Shown: piece by piece, positions 16,848 through 25,907 of the stretch
Layout: the number at the start of each line of letters is the position of its first letter
How positions within the stretch are numbered: the first letter of the stretch is position 1
DNA from: Halorubrum trapanicum
GTDB lineage: Archaea; Halobacteriota; Halobacteria; Halobacteriales; Haloferacaceae
Reading direction: 5' to 3'
Length of the DNA stretch: 64,000 nucleotides
Assembly (NCBI RefSeq): GCF_002355655.1
Contig: NZ_AP017569.1
Coordinates: 2,294,001-2,358,000 of the forward strand
Translations under genes and position numbers: made by a program
Notes under the pieces: generated by a model
What the model was told of the DNA's origin: nothing
Databases searched by the model: none
The model's input: only the letters and a program-made list of their open reading frames with translations

Positions 16848-17759
16848 ATGACAAAGCGACACGTGTCCCTGCCCGACGGCGCCGAGGCCGGGGTCCGAGG
16901 GTTCATCGACGAGGTGGACGAGCGGCTCTCCTCGGACGAGGACACCTGCGAGGTCGTTCGCGACGTGCTGATCGACCTCCACGGCGACCGCGAGGCGTGG
17001 GAGGCGTGGCAGAGCGGCGAGTCGGTGTCGCGCGCCGAGCGCGTCCGCCTCCAGGGGTACGACCCGTGTAACGCGACGCTGGAGTCGGAGTACTACGCCG
17101 AGAAGGACGAGGACCGCTTCCAGCGCTCGAAACACCTCCAGTGGCTCTGGCGGCAGTTCGACGCCACGCCGATGGCCGACAACGTCGAGTTCGCGCTCCG
17201 CTTCCGACAGATGCTCGGCAAGCACCTGTTCGCCGAGTGCGGGGACAACTGTCGCTTCTTCAAGGGAATCTCCGTCACGTACGGCCACAACATCGAGGTC
17301 GGCGACAACGTCGTGATCCACGACGACGTCCACCTCGACGACCGCGGGAAGCTGACGATCGGCGACCGCGCGTCCATCTCCGACGGCGTCCACATCTACA
17401 GCCACGACCACGACATCGTCGACCAGACCGAGGTGCGGAACTTCCACACGATCGTCGAGGCGGACGCGCGCGTCACCTACGACGCGATGGTCAGGGCGGG
17501 CTGTCGGATCGGGGAAAACAGCGTCGTCGGCGCGCGCTCCGTCGTTCAGGGCGACGTGCCCGACCACCACGTCGTCGTCGGCTCGCCCGCGCGCTCCGTC
17601 CGCGTGAAACCCGGGTGGGAGGAGGCAGCGGAGGAGCTCGAAGACGGTCGGCTCCCCGACAACCAAGACGACCGCGAGATCGAGTACGAGCTCCCCGACG
17701 ACCTCGAACAGTTCGACGAGTTTCAGCGGGACCTCCGGCCGCCGAACCAGTCCCGCTGA
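16848..17759 (+). CDS. Left-handed beta-helix acyltransferase
   Basis: The 303-residue protein has a helical N-terminal domain (1-105) and a hexapeptide-repeat left-handed beta helix (about 140-240), with repeats such as IEVGDNVVI and LTIGDRASI and a catalytic-type SHDHD. This resembles the maltose/galactoside O-acetyltransferase branch with an enlarged N terminus. An acyl-CoA-dependent transfer to a sugar or alcohol is likely; the acceptor is unknown. Unusually for this window, GGAGGG lies just before the ATG, a possible Shine-Dalgarno site. Confidence 0.82.
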   Translation: MTKRHVSLPDGAEAGVRGFIDEVDERLSSDEDTCEVVRDVLIDLHGDREAWEAWQSGESVSRAERVRLQGYDPCNATLESEYYAEKDEDRFQRSKHLQWLWRQFDATPMADNVEFALRFRQMLGKHLFAECGDNCRFFKGISVTYGHNIEVGDNVVIHDDVHLDDRGKLTIGDRASISDGVHIYSHDHDIVDQTEVRNFHTIVEADARVTYDAMVRAGCRIGENSVVGARSVVQGDVPDHHVVVGSPARSVRVKPGWEEAAEELEDGRLPDNQDDREIEYELPDDLEQFDEFQRDLRPPNQSR

Positions 17760-17892
17760 CGCCCGCCGGTCTCCCTAATGCCGCCGTCCGGCTGACGGCG
17801 CGAGAACCGCTTTCGAGGGGGAGCGTATCATGGTATCACTCCCCAGTATCGTTATTGGCTAGTAGCGCGTACTGACAGACGGTGTTACGCGC

Positions 17893-18486
17893 ATGCCAGG
17901 ACAACAGATACTGATGATCGTCGGCGACTTCGGCGAGGACTACGAGATCATGGTCCCGTTCCAGGCGCTTCGGGCGGTCGGGCACGAGGTCCACGCCGTC
18001 TGCCCGGAGAAGGGGGCGGGCGAGACGGTCAAGACCGCGATCCACGACTTCCGCGGCGACCAGACGTACCTCGAGGAGCGCGGCCACGACTTCGAGCTCA
18101 CCCACGGGTTCGACGACGTCGACCCGGCCGACTACGACGCCCTGGTCGTCCCCGGCGGACGCGCCCCCGAGTACCTCCGCGGCTACGACGAGGTGCTCGA
18201 CGCGGTGCGCCACTTCTTCGAGGCCGACAAGCCGGTCGCGTCGATCTGTCACGGCCCGCAGATCCTCGCGGCGGCGGGCGTGCTCGACGGCTACGAGATG
18301 ACGGCGTACCCGGCCGTCAGGCCCGAAGTCGAGGCCGCCGGCTGCTCGTGGGTCGACGGCGTGACGACCGACGGGAACCTCGTCACCGGGCAGGCGTGGC
18401 CCGACCACCCCGAGTGGATCGCGGAGTTCCTCGACCTCCTCGGTACCGAGATCGAACACGAGGGGGCCGCCGCGACGGCCGACTGA
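17893..18486 (+). CDS. DJ-1/PfpI family protein
   Basis: The 197-residue glutamine-amidotransferase-like protein carries E15 and the nucleophile elbow ASICHGPQ with C119 and H120, the usual DJ-1/PfpI active site. Members act as deglycases, chaperones or proteases, and the precise activity cannot be read from sequence. The next gene starts 15 bases after its stop, so the two are likely cotranscribed. Confidence 0.9.
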   Translation: MPGQQILMIVGDFGEDYEIMVPFQALRAVGHEVHAVCPEKGAGETVKTAIHDFRGDQTYLEERGHDFELTHGFDDVDPADYDALVVPGGRAPEYLRGYDEVLDAVRHFFEADKPVASICHGPQILAAAGVLDGYEMTAYPAVRPEVEAAGCSWVDGVTTDGNLVTGQAWPDHPEWIAEFLDLLGTEIEHEGAAATAD

Positions 18487-18500
18487 ACCCCTCGTTTTTC

Positions 18501-19340
18501 GTGTCCGACCCCCGCGCCGTCGCCGTCAACGTCGCTGCCAACACGAACGAGCCGGGCTTCCGCGGCCCCGTCTATCCCGACGGCTCGTTCGCGTACGTCC
18601 CGATCCCCGAGTCGGCGCCGACGCTCTCCCGCGACCGGTTCCCCGTCGACGAGCCGGTCCCGGCCTACGGCGACCTCGACCTCCCCTTCGCGGTCCCGGC
18701 GGAGCTGCGCGGGACGCCCGTCCACGCTGACCCCGAGTTCCCGGGCGTCCACGGCCGCGAGCGGGCGACGTACGGCGACCCCTACGGGGTGAAGGCGTCC
18801 CGGATCGCCGACCTCGACCCCGGCGACTGGCTCCTCTTCTACGCGACGCTCACGCTGCGACCGCGCGGGTGGGCGGGACCGGGCGACGAGCGCGCGGGCG
18901 ACCCGGAAGTCGACGAGCGCGGCGGCGCGTGGCTCCGCGAGCGGGGCGTCGACGTCGACGCCGACCTCGCGCCCGACTGGGGCGCGTACCTCTTCGCCGG
19001 GATGCGGGTCGAGCGCGTGCTCTCGACCGGGGAGGGAGACGGCGGCGACGGGGACGGTGGGGGCGTCGTCGACCGCGCGGCCGCCGCCGCGGTCGCGCCG
19101 ACGAACGCGCACCTGAAGCGCGACCCGTTCGACGCCCGCGTGGTCGCGCTCGGCGACCCGGACGCGTCCGGGCTCTTCGACCGCGTCGTCCCGCTGAGCG
19201 CGGCCGACGCCGGGGGCGAGGCGAACCCGATCGTCACCGACCTGTCGAGCGACTCCGGGAGGGGCCCCTGGTGGCGACGCCCGATGGCCTTCGACGCGGC
19301 GGCGACGAGTCGGGTACTGGAGCGTATCGACGGGGTGTGA
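18501..19340 (+). CDS. Nmad3-like putative nucleotide modification protein
   Basis: A 279-residue protein with a GTG start 15 bases after the DJ-1 gene. It begins with conserved-looking AVAVNVAANTNEPGFRGPV and YVPIPE motifs that I associate with the Nmad3 (nucleotide modification associated) family. This is a recognition from memory, not a search. It has no membrane segment and contains a Gly/Asp-rich insertion near residues 175-190. If correct it would take part in base hypermodification, perhaps of DNA. The pairing with a DJ-1 gene is notable. Confidence 0.6.
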   Translation: MSDPRAVAVNVAANTNEPGFRGPVYPDGSFAYVPIPESAPTLSRDRFPVDEPVPAYGDLDLPFAVPAELRGTPVHADPEFPGVHGRERATYGDPYGVKASRIADLDPGDWLLFYATLTLRPRGWAGPGDERAGDPEVDERGGAWLRERGVDVDADLAPDWGAYLFAGMRVERVLSTGEGDGGDGDGGGVVDRAAAAAVAPTNAHLKRDPFDARVVALGDPDASGLFDRVVPLSAADAGGEANPIVTDLSSDSGRGPWWRRPMAFDAAATSRVLERIDGV

Positions 19341-19417
19341 CGGGCCGGGTGCGACGCGGCGGGGGTCCGCTCCCGTCGCCACCGCGATTTATACCGTCGG
19401 CCGCCGTTACGAGAGGT

Positions 19418-19831
19418 ATGAGCGACGACGAACCCACGGAGACGACCGACGAGGCGGTCGACCGCGGCGCGCCGTCGCGGCTCGGCCGCGTCCTGCTTGG
19501 GGTCGGCCTCGCCGCGCAGGCCTCGGAGGACTTCCGCGACATGGACGACACGATCGAGTACGCCGAGTCGGCGGGCGTCCCGATGCCGGACGTCGCCGCG
19601 CCGTTCGCTTCCGGCATGATGGTCGTCGCCGGGCTCGGCATCGCGCTCTGGCGGCTCCCCCGGGTCGCGACCGGCGCAGCGGTCGCGTTCCTGACCGTCG
19701 TCACCGCGACGATGCACGACTTTTGGAACGCCGACGAGGACGACAAGAGCGGCGAGCGGCTCGCCTTCTTCGGCAACCTCGCAATGTTGGGCGGGGCCTT
19801 GGTGTTCCTGCGCGAGGCGTACAAGAAGTGA
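19418..19831 (+). CDS. DoxX-like small membrane protein
   Basis: A 137-residue protein with about three to four hydrophobic helices after a 25-residue acidic N terminus. Its organisation (VLLGVGLAAQASEDF, VAGLGIALWRLPR, FFGNLAMLGGALVFL) resembles the DoxX/SURF4 family. TTTATA at 19387-19393 lies 28 bases before the ATG, fitting a leaderless transcript. Role unknown; some DoxX proteins are linked to quinone or thiol redox chemistry. Confidence 0.72.
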   Translation: MSDDEPTETTDEAVDRGAPSRLGRVLLGVGLAAQASEDFRDMDDTIEYAESAGVPMPDVAAPFASGMMVVAGLGIALWRLPRVATGAAVAFLTVVTATMHDFWNADEDDKSGERLAFFGNLAMLGGALVFLREAYKK

Positions 19832-19940
19832 CCGGCGGCGGCGAATCGCGACGCGCAGCCGAATCGTCTCACAACCCGCTCCGGTGTCGATTCCGACTGT
19901 CTCCCCGCTCCTCGACGAGCGCAGCGGCTCACGAGCAACG

Positions 19941-19946
19941 AAAAAA
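19941..19946 (-). terminator. T-run after the solute-binding protein gene
   Basis: On the minus strand six T follow about 25 bases after the TAG of the solute-binding protein gene. U-rich tracts commonly end archaeal transcripts. No clear hairpin precedes it. Confidence 0.4.
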
Positions 19947-19970
19947 TCGGAGAACGGCTCTGGCGAACTC

Positions 19971-21353
19971 CTACTCGTTCAGCACGCTCGACCACTGGCT
20001 GGTGTACGTCGGCTGGTTCGGCTCGAAGGAGACGCGCTGAGTGATCGTCCCGTCGCGCTCCTCGAAGGCGTTCACGTACGCCTCCTCCAGGGACTGCCCG
20101 TAGGCGTCGTTGAGGTACAGCGTGCCCGAGCTCTCGGCGCCGACGTTGTCGCCCACGGCGAGGTCGGCCATCGCGGGCCCCTGGAGCAGGTCGGAGGGCG
20201 CGGTCCGGAAGATGTAGCCGTTGTCCTCTAAGTCCGTCACGTTCGGGTCGGTCGAGGACGGCGAGATGCCGACGACGCCGTTGGGGATGAACACCTGGTC
20301 TGCGACCTGGAGGTTGACGTTCGACGACGCCGGTCCGACGACGGCGCCGTAGCCGGCGTTGACGATGGCGTTCGCGCCCGAGATACCGGCCTGCGGGTTG
20401 GTCTGCGTGTCTTCGACCCGCGTCTCGACGTCGACGTTGATGCCGGCGTCGTTGACCTGTGTCGCGGCCAGCAGCGCACCGTCGCGGATCGGGACGCCGA
20501 GCGGACCGAGGTCACCCGTCTCTGGCATCAACACGCCGATCCGTGCCGTGAACGAGTCGACGCCGACCGGATCCGCGGCCGTCGCGTTCAGGTCCTCCTC
20601 GGTGAGGTCGTTCCCGAACTCGACGGTGTCGATGGTTTCCAGTTCGCCGTTCCGGAAGTCGATGATGTCGTAGGCGGCCGTCGCGATGTCGCCGTTGATG
20701 TCGAAGTTGACCCTGGAGGACGCGCCGACGTAGTTGACCGGGTCGCCGCTCGCAACGGTCTCGACCGCGTCCGGGAGGTCCGCGGGCCCGAACTCCTCGC
20801 CGCCGGGATTGGCGACGGTCCGGACTCGGTCGCGGATCGCTTCGCCGTCGTTCTCGCCCGCCGCGGTCGCCGCGAGGATCTCGACCGCCATCGCGTCGTA
20901 CGCCTGCGCGGTGAACACGCCCGGCTCCTCGCCGTACGCCTCCTGATACGACTCGGTGAAGAACTCCGCCCCGGGACCGCCCGCGGAGGGCGCGGTGCCG
21001 ATGACGTTGTTCATATCGTTGTCGACCTCCTCGGGAAGGTCGGCGTCGATCAGCCCGTCGGGGACGATGATGTCGAGGTCGGGCGCGCTGTCGGCGAACT
21101 CGGAGTAGAAGTCGCGGAACAGCTGAATGCCGGACTGCGGGAAGCCGACGACCATCACCGCGTCGGGGACGTTGTTGGCGTCGCCGCCGTCGGAGCCGTC
21201 GCCGCCGTCCATTCCGTCACCGCCGTCAGACCCGTCGCTGCCGTCACCGCCATCGGACCCGTCGCCGCTCTCCGTCGAGCAGCCGGCGAGGCCCGCGATG
21301 CCGACCGCGCCGGCGCCCTTGAGTACGTCGCGTCGCTGGATTCGTCGCTTCAT
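19971..21353 (-). CDS. Type I solute-binding lipoprotein with circularly permuted lobes
   Basis: The 460-residue lipoprotein has a twin-Arg signal (RRIQRRDVLKG), lipobox LAGC with C25, and a Gly/Asp/Ser linker to residue 59. The body resembles haloarchaeal branched-chain amino acid type (Peripla_BP_6) receptors, but the order is reversed. Residues 62-245 (AVMVVGFPQSG and after) match the C-terminal half. The usual N-terminal strand RIGVLMPETGDLG appears only at 271, and the protein ends TYTSQWSSVLNE at the point where the C-terminal half should begin. Thus the receptor appears circularly permuted with a new linker at 246-270. CTTATAAG at 21379-21386 lies 29 bases before the ATG. No permease or ATPase genes are adjacent. 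Confidence 0.85.
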   Translation of the reverse strand: MKRRIQRRDVLKGAGAVGIAGLAGCSTESGDGSDGGDGSDGSDGGDGMDGGDGSDGGDANNVPDAVMVVGFPQSGIQLFRDFYSEFADSAPDLDIIVPDGLIDADLPEEVDNDMNNVIGTAPSAGGPGAEFFTESYQEAYGEEPGVFTAQAYDAMAVEILAATAAGENDGEAIRDRVRTVANPGGEEFGPADLPDAVETVASGDPVNYVGASSRVNFDINGDIATAAYDIIDFRNGELETIDTVEFGNDLTEEDLNATAADPVGVDSFTARIGVLMPETGDLGPLGVPIRDGALLAATQVNDAGINVDVETRVEDTQTNPQAGISGANAIVNAGYGAVVGPASSNVNLQVADQVFIPNGVVGISPSSTDPNVTDLEDNGYIFRTAPSDLLQGPAMADLAVGDNVGAESSGTLYLNDAYGQSLEEAYVNAFEERDGTITQRVSFEPNQPTYTSQWSSVLNE

Positions 21354-21561
21354 GCTGTGAGCGTATACCATACGAGCGCTTATAAGTGTATCCACGATCA
21401 CAAATACCACAGCGCCGGAATTCGGACGCAGCAAGCCGCTTCCGTTCGGTACAGCCGCGCTCTCCCGACCGTTCGCCGATCGGCGGTCGACCGCGAACGC
21501 GGGGGTCGTTCTCGCTCGCTGATAGGATATCGGGCCGCGGGGCGGCGCGGTCGCCTCCGGC

Positions 21562-23220
21562 TTAGTACCCCTGCGCGTTCCCGTCCTTCCGGGGCTCCGT
21601 GGCGGCCGACAGCACTCCGCCTTCGTTCCGGGCGATCTGTGCGCCGCCGAACATGACCGGCGAGAGCGTCCGCACGTCGTGGTCCTTCCGGACCAGCTTC
21701 GCCGCGGCGTCGTCGTCGAAGTGCGGTTCGAGCCCCAGCTCGCCGCTCTCGCGGTAGCGCCAGCGCGGCTCGTCGAGCGCGCGCTGGAGCGGCATATCGT
21801 AGTCGACGATGTTCGAGATCACCTGAACGTGGCCCTGCGGCTGCATGTACCCGCCCATCACGCCGAACGCGGCCCAGTCGTCCTCGTCGAACCGGACGAC
21901 GCCCGGGATGAGCGTGTGGAACGGGCGCTTGCCGGGTTCGAGGCTGTTCGGGTGGTCCGGGTCGAGCGAGAACGACGCGCCGCGGTTCTGGAGCGCGATG
22001 CCGGTGTCGCCGGCGACCAGGCCGGAGCCGAAGCCAGCGAACCGCGAGTTGATGTACGAGACGACGTTGCCCGCCTCGTCGGCGACGGTGAGGAGGACGG
22101 TGTCAGCGTCCTCCGCGTTCGCGTTCGGCACGCCGAAGGAGACGTCGTGCGAGGCGGTCTCGCCGACGCCAGCGGCGCGCTCCGCCGCCCACTCCTCCGA
22201 GGCGAGCGGCGGGACCTCCTCGTACTCGGGATCGGTGATGTAGCGGTGGCCGTCGTGGAACGCCCGCTTCATGGCCTCCGCGAAGTAGTGGACGCGCTCC
22301 GGCGAGTCGTACTCGTACTCGCCGGCGCCGAGCTCGCTCGCGACGTTGAGCGCTTCGAGGGCGATCAGTCCCTGGTTGTTCGGCGGGAGCTCGTACACCT
22401 CGGCGCCGTTGTAGGTCGTCGACACCGGGTCCGGCCACTCCACCTCGAAGTCGGCGAGGTCGTCGACGGTCATGAACCCGCCCCGCGACTGGACCTCGTC
22501 GGCGATCGCCTCCGCGATCTCCCCCTCGTACACCGCGTCGGCGCCCTCCTCGGCGATCGTCCGCATCGACTCGCCGAGCCGGGGGAGCGTCACCGTCTGG
22601 CCGACGCTCGGGGGCTCGTCGTCGAAGAGGAACGCCTCGCGGGCGTGGTCGTCGCTGAACAGCGCGTCGGCGCTCGCCCAGTACGACGCGATCACCTCGG
22701 ACACCGGGTACCCCTCGGTCGCGTAGCGGATGGCGGGCGCGAGCGCGTCGGCGAGGCTGAGGCGTCCGAGCTCCTCGACGGTCGCCTCCCAGCCCCGGGC
22801 CGTTCCGGGGACCGTGACCGCGTGCGGGCCGTAAAAGGGCATCCCGGCCTCGCCGGCGTCGTCGACCGCGTAGCCGCCGTCGTCGGGGTAGTACGAGTCG
22901 GCGTCGTCGTCCTCGGCGAGCGCCGCCTTGACGTTCTCGATCGTCGCGTCCGCGGGCGCGCCGCCGCAGGAGCGCATCGCGCCCACGTCGCCGTCGGCGG
23001 TCCGGTACAGGGCGAACACGTCGCCCCCGAGCCCGGTCGAGGTGGGCTCGACGACGTTGAGCGCGGCCGCGGTCGCGACCGCGGCGTCGAACGCGTTGCC
23101 GCCCTCTCGGAGGACTTCGATTCCCGCTTCGCTCGCGAGCGGCTGACTGGTCGCCACCACGCCGCGCTGACCGTACACGGTCGACCGGCGCGACGTGAAT
23201 CGGTCTAAGTCTGGCTCCAT
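21562..23220 (-). CDS. ggt: Gamma-glutamyltransferase family protein
   Basis: The 552-residue N-terminal-nucleophile hydrolase contains the self-cleavage region DADTVLLTVADEAGNVVS, in which T374 would become the nucleophile of the small subunit, and the glycine-rich FGSGLVAGDTG. The large-subunit start VVATSQPLASEAGIEVLREGGNAFDAA is typical. No signal peptide is seen. Haloarchaea contain gamma-glutamylcysteine rather than glutathione, so a related gamma-glutamyl substrate is likely (inference). The start at 23220 has a T-rich TATA-like box (TTTATTC) about 27 bases upstream. Confidence 0.92.
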   Translation of the reverse strand: MEPDLDRFTSRRSTVYGQRGVVATSQPLASEAGIEVLREGGNAFDAAVATAAALNVVEPTSTGLGGDVFALYRTADGDVGAMRSCGGAPADATIENVKAALAEDDDADSYYPDDGGYAVDDAGEAGMPFYGPHAVTVPGTARGWEATVEELGRLSLADALAPAIRYATEGYPVSEVIASYWASADALFSDDHAREAFLFDDEPPSVGQTVTLPRLGESMRTIAEEGADAVYEGEIAEAIADEVQSRGGFMTVDDLADFEVEWPDPVSTTYNGAEVYELPPNNQGLIALEALNVASELGAGEYEYDSPERVHYFAEAMKRAFHDGHRYITDPEYEEVPPLASEEWAAERAAGVGETASHDVSFGVPNANAEDADTVLLTVADEAGNVVSYINSRFAGFGSGLVAGDTGIALQNRGASFSLDPDHPNSLEPGKRPFHTLIPGVVRFDEDDWAAFGVMGGYMQPQGHVQVISNIVDYDMPLQRALDEPRWRYRESGELGLEPHFDDDAAAKLVRKDHDVRTLSPVMFGGAQIARNEGGVLSAATEPRKDGNAQGY

Positions 23221-23320
23221 ACGGTTCCGTCCGGGGCGCGAGAGAATAAAGCTCCGACCGGATGTGTCCGGTGTCGGTCCGCCGCGGTCGGCGGGACGCT
23301 CGGCTGCGACCGCGGACTGC

Positions 23321-23626
23321 TCAGGAGTGTTTGGCCGCCAGCACGTCGATCTCGTCGACCTGCGGCTCCTCGACGAACAGCTCGTCGGCGCGCTCGAACA
23401 GCTCCGCCGCGATCTCGCCGTCGAGGTGCGCCTGTCGGCCCTCCTCGTCGGGGAACGTGTCGAAGATGCCGAACGTGGTCTCGTCGAGCCGCAGCGCGAA
23501 CCACGTCGTCGTCTTCTCCTCGGCCTCGGCCGCGGGGAGCGCGGACTCGAGGAACTCGGCCACCTCGTCGGCCTTCTCGGGCTTGGCTTCCAGCCGCGCC
23601 TGAAGCGCGTACTCGGAGTCGGACAT
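23321..23626 (-). CDS. Antibiotic biosynthesis monooxygenase-fold protein
   Basis: A 101-residue ferredoxin-like alpha/beta-barrel protein of the ABM/YgiN group. It begins MSDSEYALQARLEAKPEKADEV and contains TTWFALRLDETTFGIFDTFPD, the usual central strands. Such proteins form dimers; many act as small quinone or haem monooxygenases, though enzymatic function here is unproven. The ATG at 23626 is chosen because the upstream extension has no family similarity. Confidence 0.88.
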   Translation of the reverse strand: MSDSEYALQARLEAKPEKADEVAEFLESALPAAEAEEKTTTWFALRLDETTFGIFDTFPDEEGRQAHLDGEIAAELFERADELFVEEPQVDEIDVLAAKHS

Positions 23627-23870
23627 TCCAGTAGATCGGAGGGCTGCGAGGCGTAAAACTCCCGTGACACCGGGTATCCGGACGCGGGGGGTATCCGGAC
23701 GCGAAGCCCGATCCCTATCGACGGGCCGGGGGGACACGTCGACCGGTGCGACGGCACGCCTCACACTTCCTCTGAGCCGGCGGACGGGGCGGCCGGCATG
23801 GCGAGCGCGCCACGGTGCTGACCCGGTGTCACGGGGACAACGCCACTGTGCCCCGATCGAGCCGGAGCGT

Positions 23871-24374
23871 TCAGATGTACCCGAGATCCCGGCCGACCTC
23901 GCGCAGCGCGTCCTCCTGTCGGTCGGTGTCGTCGGAGTGGAGGTCGGCGATGATCCGCCGCTTGTCCGCCGTGCCGTACTCGGTGTGTATCTCCTTCACC
24001 AGGCCCTTGAGATCGGACTCGCTGAGCGTCTCGCCGGCGACTCGCCGCGAGATCTGCTGAATTCGCTCCGCGGTCCGATCGTACAGCTCGGTCTCCGAGA
24101 TCGGATCGCGCGTCTGCTTCGCGGACCCGGCGGACGCTTCCGTCTCCGAAGCCGGATCGCGATCGATCCCGGCTCGCCTGTCTTTTTCCTCGCGGAGCTT
24201 CTGCTCCATCGGCGAGTGAATCGGATCGTCGAGCAACAGGTTCAGCTCGTCGTTCGTCAGGTCTCGCGGACTCGTCGCGCCGGTGTACAGGGACTCTTCG
24301 AGCCGCTCCTCGGAGGACTGGAAGTACTCCTCCGGCGCCCCGTCCCAACCGGTGCTGTTCGTCCAAGCGGTCAC
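23871..24374 (-). CDS. Hypothetical acidic helical protein
   Basis: A 167-residue protein beginning from GTG (MTAWTNSTGWDGAPEEYF). It is mostly predicted helix, highly charged, with no Cys, no membrane segment and no motif I recognise. The C-terminal part has repeated Asp/Arg-rich helices. It lies at the edge of a gene-poor, repeat-bearing stretch and may be lineage-specific. Confidence 0.6.
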   Translation of the reverse strand: MTAWTNSTGWDGAPEEYFQSSEERLEESLYTGATSPRDLTNDELNLLLDDPIHSPMEQKLREEKDRRAGIDRDPASETEASAGSAKQTRDPISETELYDRTAERIQQISRRVAGETLSESDLKGLVKEIHTEYGTADKRRIIADLHSDDTDRQEDALREVGRDLGYI

Positions 24375-24548
24375 GTCACACCAGTTGGACTACCAACAGA
24401 TTGTATCTTTCGGGGAAGTCCCTCGTGGCGCGATGTTCGGAAGCCGGCGTGACCGGAACACGGGACGGGGGTTCGAGTCGACCGAAACTCGACGTGCTTC
24501 TTCACCACTACTCTCTACCTACTGCGGTTCCGATAAAAACGAGTTTTT
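24375..24548. other. Intergenic stretch, nothing recognised
   Basis: No gene, tRNA or clear promoter apart from sequence upstream of the hypothetical gene starting at 24374. It leads into an IS-like inverted repeat at 24549. Confidence 0.4.
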
Positions 24549-25191
24549 GGCTCTGTTGAAATCCTCTTTTTCAGATGGGCTCTTACCTGAAAAAAGTGGT
24601 CGCTGAAGAGTGCTTCTTGGTTGGTTTCGGGAGTGAGTGTAGTACGTCGTGAGTGAGGCTATTTATAAGCAGGATCGCGGTTTTGCTGTCGGTTATTTAT
24701 AAGTGACTGACGCTGCTGCGGTGAGGGCCTTCAAAGCCCCAGCCGCGAGGCGGACGCACGCTCGCTGCGTTCCTTGGTCGCTCACTCCGTTCGCTCCCTG
24801 CGGTGTCGCCGGCGGCTTCGCCGCCGGCTTTCCGTGGGCGTAGCGCCACGCTACTTACGTCGCCTGCGTCCGTCTCGCGGCTGCCCCTTTGAGTCCCGCC
24901 CCGCACAGTCCCGCAACCGCACCTCACCCCTCCCCAACCTCGTCAGTCGCCTCCGCTTCGCTCCGGCGACTGACTCCCTCGCGGGCTGGCTCGCGGCCGC
25001 CGGTGGCGGCCGCTCGCAGGCGCGCCACCGCATTCTCTTTTTATAAGCGCTTGTCGCCGTCGCTCACGACTATTTGAATACTGTCTCGTCGCCACCGATC
25101 TGCGATACTCACTCCCGCTATCGCTCGCCGCTACCCCTGTACTGAGCGATTGGGGTGAAAACTATTAGATTCAGAGGATTTCAACAGAACC
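24549..25191. mobile_element. Possible non-autonomous element between IS-like inverted repeats
   Basis: GG(C/T)TCTGTTGAAATCCTCT is present at 24549-24567 and, inverted, at 25173-25191 (18 of 19 bases match). Such ends look like insertion-sequence terminal repeats, but the 640 bases between hold no transposase, only repeat element B. It could be a MITE-like derivative or the remains of a deleted IS. Target duplications are not obvious. Confidence 0.45.
24659..25047 (-). repeat. Hairpin-rich dispersed element, copy B
   Basis: Second copy, in the orientation opposite to copy A. The long stem is 24741-24758 with 24865-24882 (17 pairs plus one G-T). In it a G-C pair of copy A is replaced by A-T on both strands. 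The loop carries two extra hairpins: GCCGGCGGC with loop TTC (about 24807-24827) and GTAGCG/CGCTAC with loop CCA (24840-24854). Further stems are TCAGTCGCC/GGCGACTGA (about 24942-24972) and GCGGCCGCC/GGCGGCCGC with loop GGT (about 24993-25013). TTATAA boxes bound it. Confidence 0.8.
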
Positions 25192-25238
25192 GAGCTTTTA
25201 TATTTCAGAGGATTCACCCAATACAGGGCCTTTCGACC

Positions 25239-25907
25239 ATGTCTCGTGACACCGATCACGGCGGTACCTTGGTCGCGGTAGTGGTGTTCGTCTGTTTTCT
25301 CGCTGGATTGGCGTCGGTCATCTCCGCGATGGCGACGTTCCTGCTGAACCCGTTCGGTATCGCAGACGCGTTCCCCTCGCTGCTAGTCGTTCCCGATCCG
25401 ATCGGGGCAGTTCAGCGAGGCAGCGTCGGCGTCGGCCTGATTCTGCTGGCGGAGGTGGTTGATGCGCTGACGGGGCCGGAATACGTCGTCACCGACGCCG
25501 GCCTTGACGACGGTGTTATGATGAGTACCGCTGTACAGAGCGGGCTGATACTGTTGCTGTCCGGGATCTCCCTGTATTTCTCTCTCACGGGCCTCTTGCT
25601 CCTGCCATCGACGGTTTCGCTCCTTCTGGAATTCGCGGTCGTCGACGCTCTCGTCTCGGTCGTCGAAGCGGGCTTGTGGGTCGGTGTTGGTCTCCTGTTT
25701 CTGGGACTGGTGATGTGGCTCGCCCGTGAGAAACAGGCCGAAGGGACCCAGCCGCCGGAACCGACTGGAGCGGGCACTCGACAAGAGCGCGGAGATGGTT
25801 CCCGTGCTGATGCCCACGATGACGGGCCGGACTCAACCGGCGTCGAAAACGCGTCGCGAACGGGGACCGTACAGACCTCGTCGACGGTTGAACGGGACGA
25901 CGCGTGA
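25239..25907 (+). CDS. Hypothetical membrane protein, about four helices
   Basis: A 222-residue protein with four to five hydrophobic segments (about 10-32, 60-80, 105-130, 135-165) and a hydrophilic Glu/Arg/Asp-rich C-terminal tail of about 55 residues. I do not recognise a family. The start follows a TTTTATAT box at about 25196-25203, which gives a leader of roughly ten bases. It lies just outside the inverted repeat ending at 25191, so that element or its scar supplies the upstream region. Confidence 0.65.
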   Translation: MSRDTDHGGTLVAVVVFVCFLAGLASVISAMATFLLNPFGIADAFPSLLVVPDPIGAVQRGSVGVGLILLAEVVDALTGPEYVVTDAGLDDGVMMSTAVQSGLILLLSGISLYFSLTGLLLLPSTVSLLLEFAVVDALVSVVEAGLWVGVGLLFLGLVMWLAREKQAEGTQPPEPTGAGTRQERGDGSRADAHDDGPDSTGVENASRTGTVQTSSTVERDDA

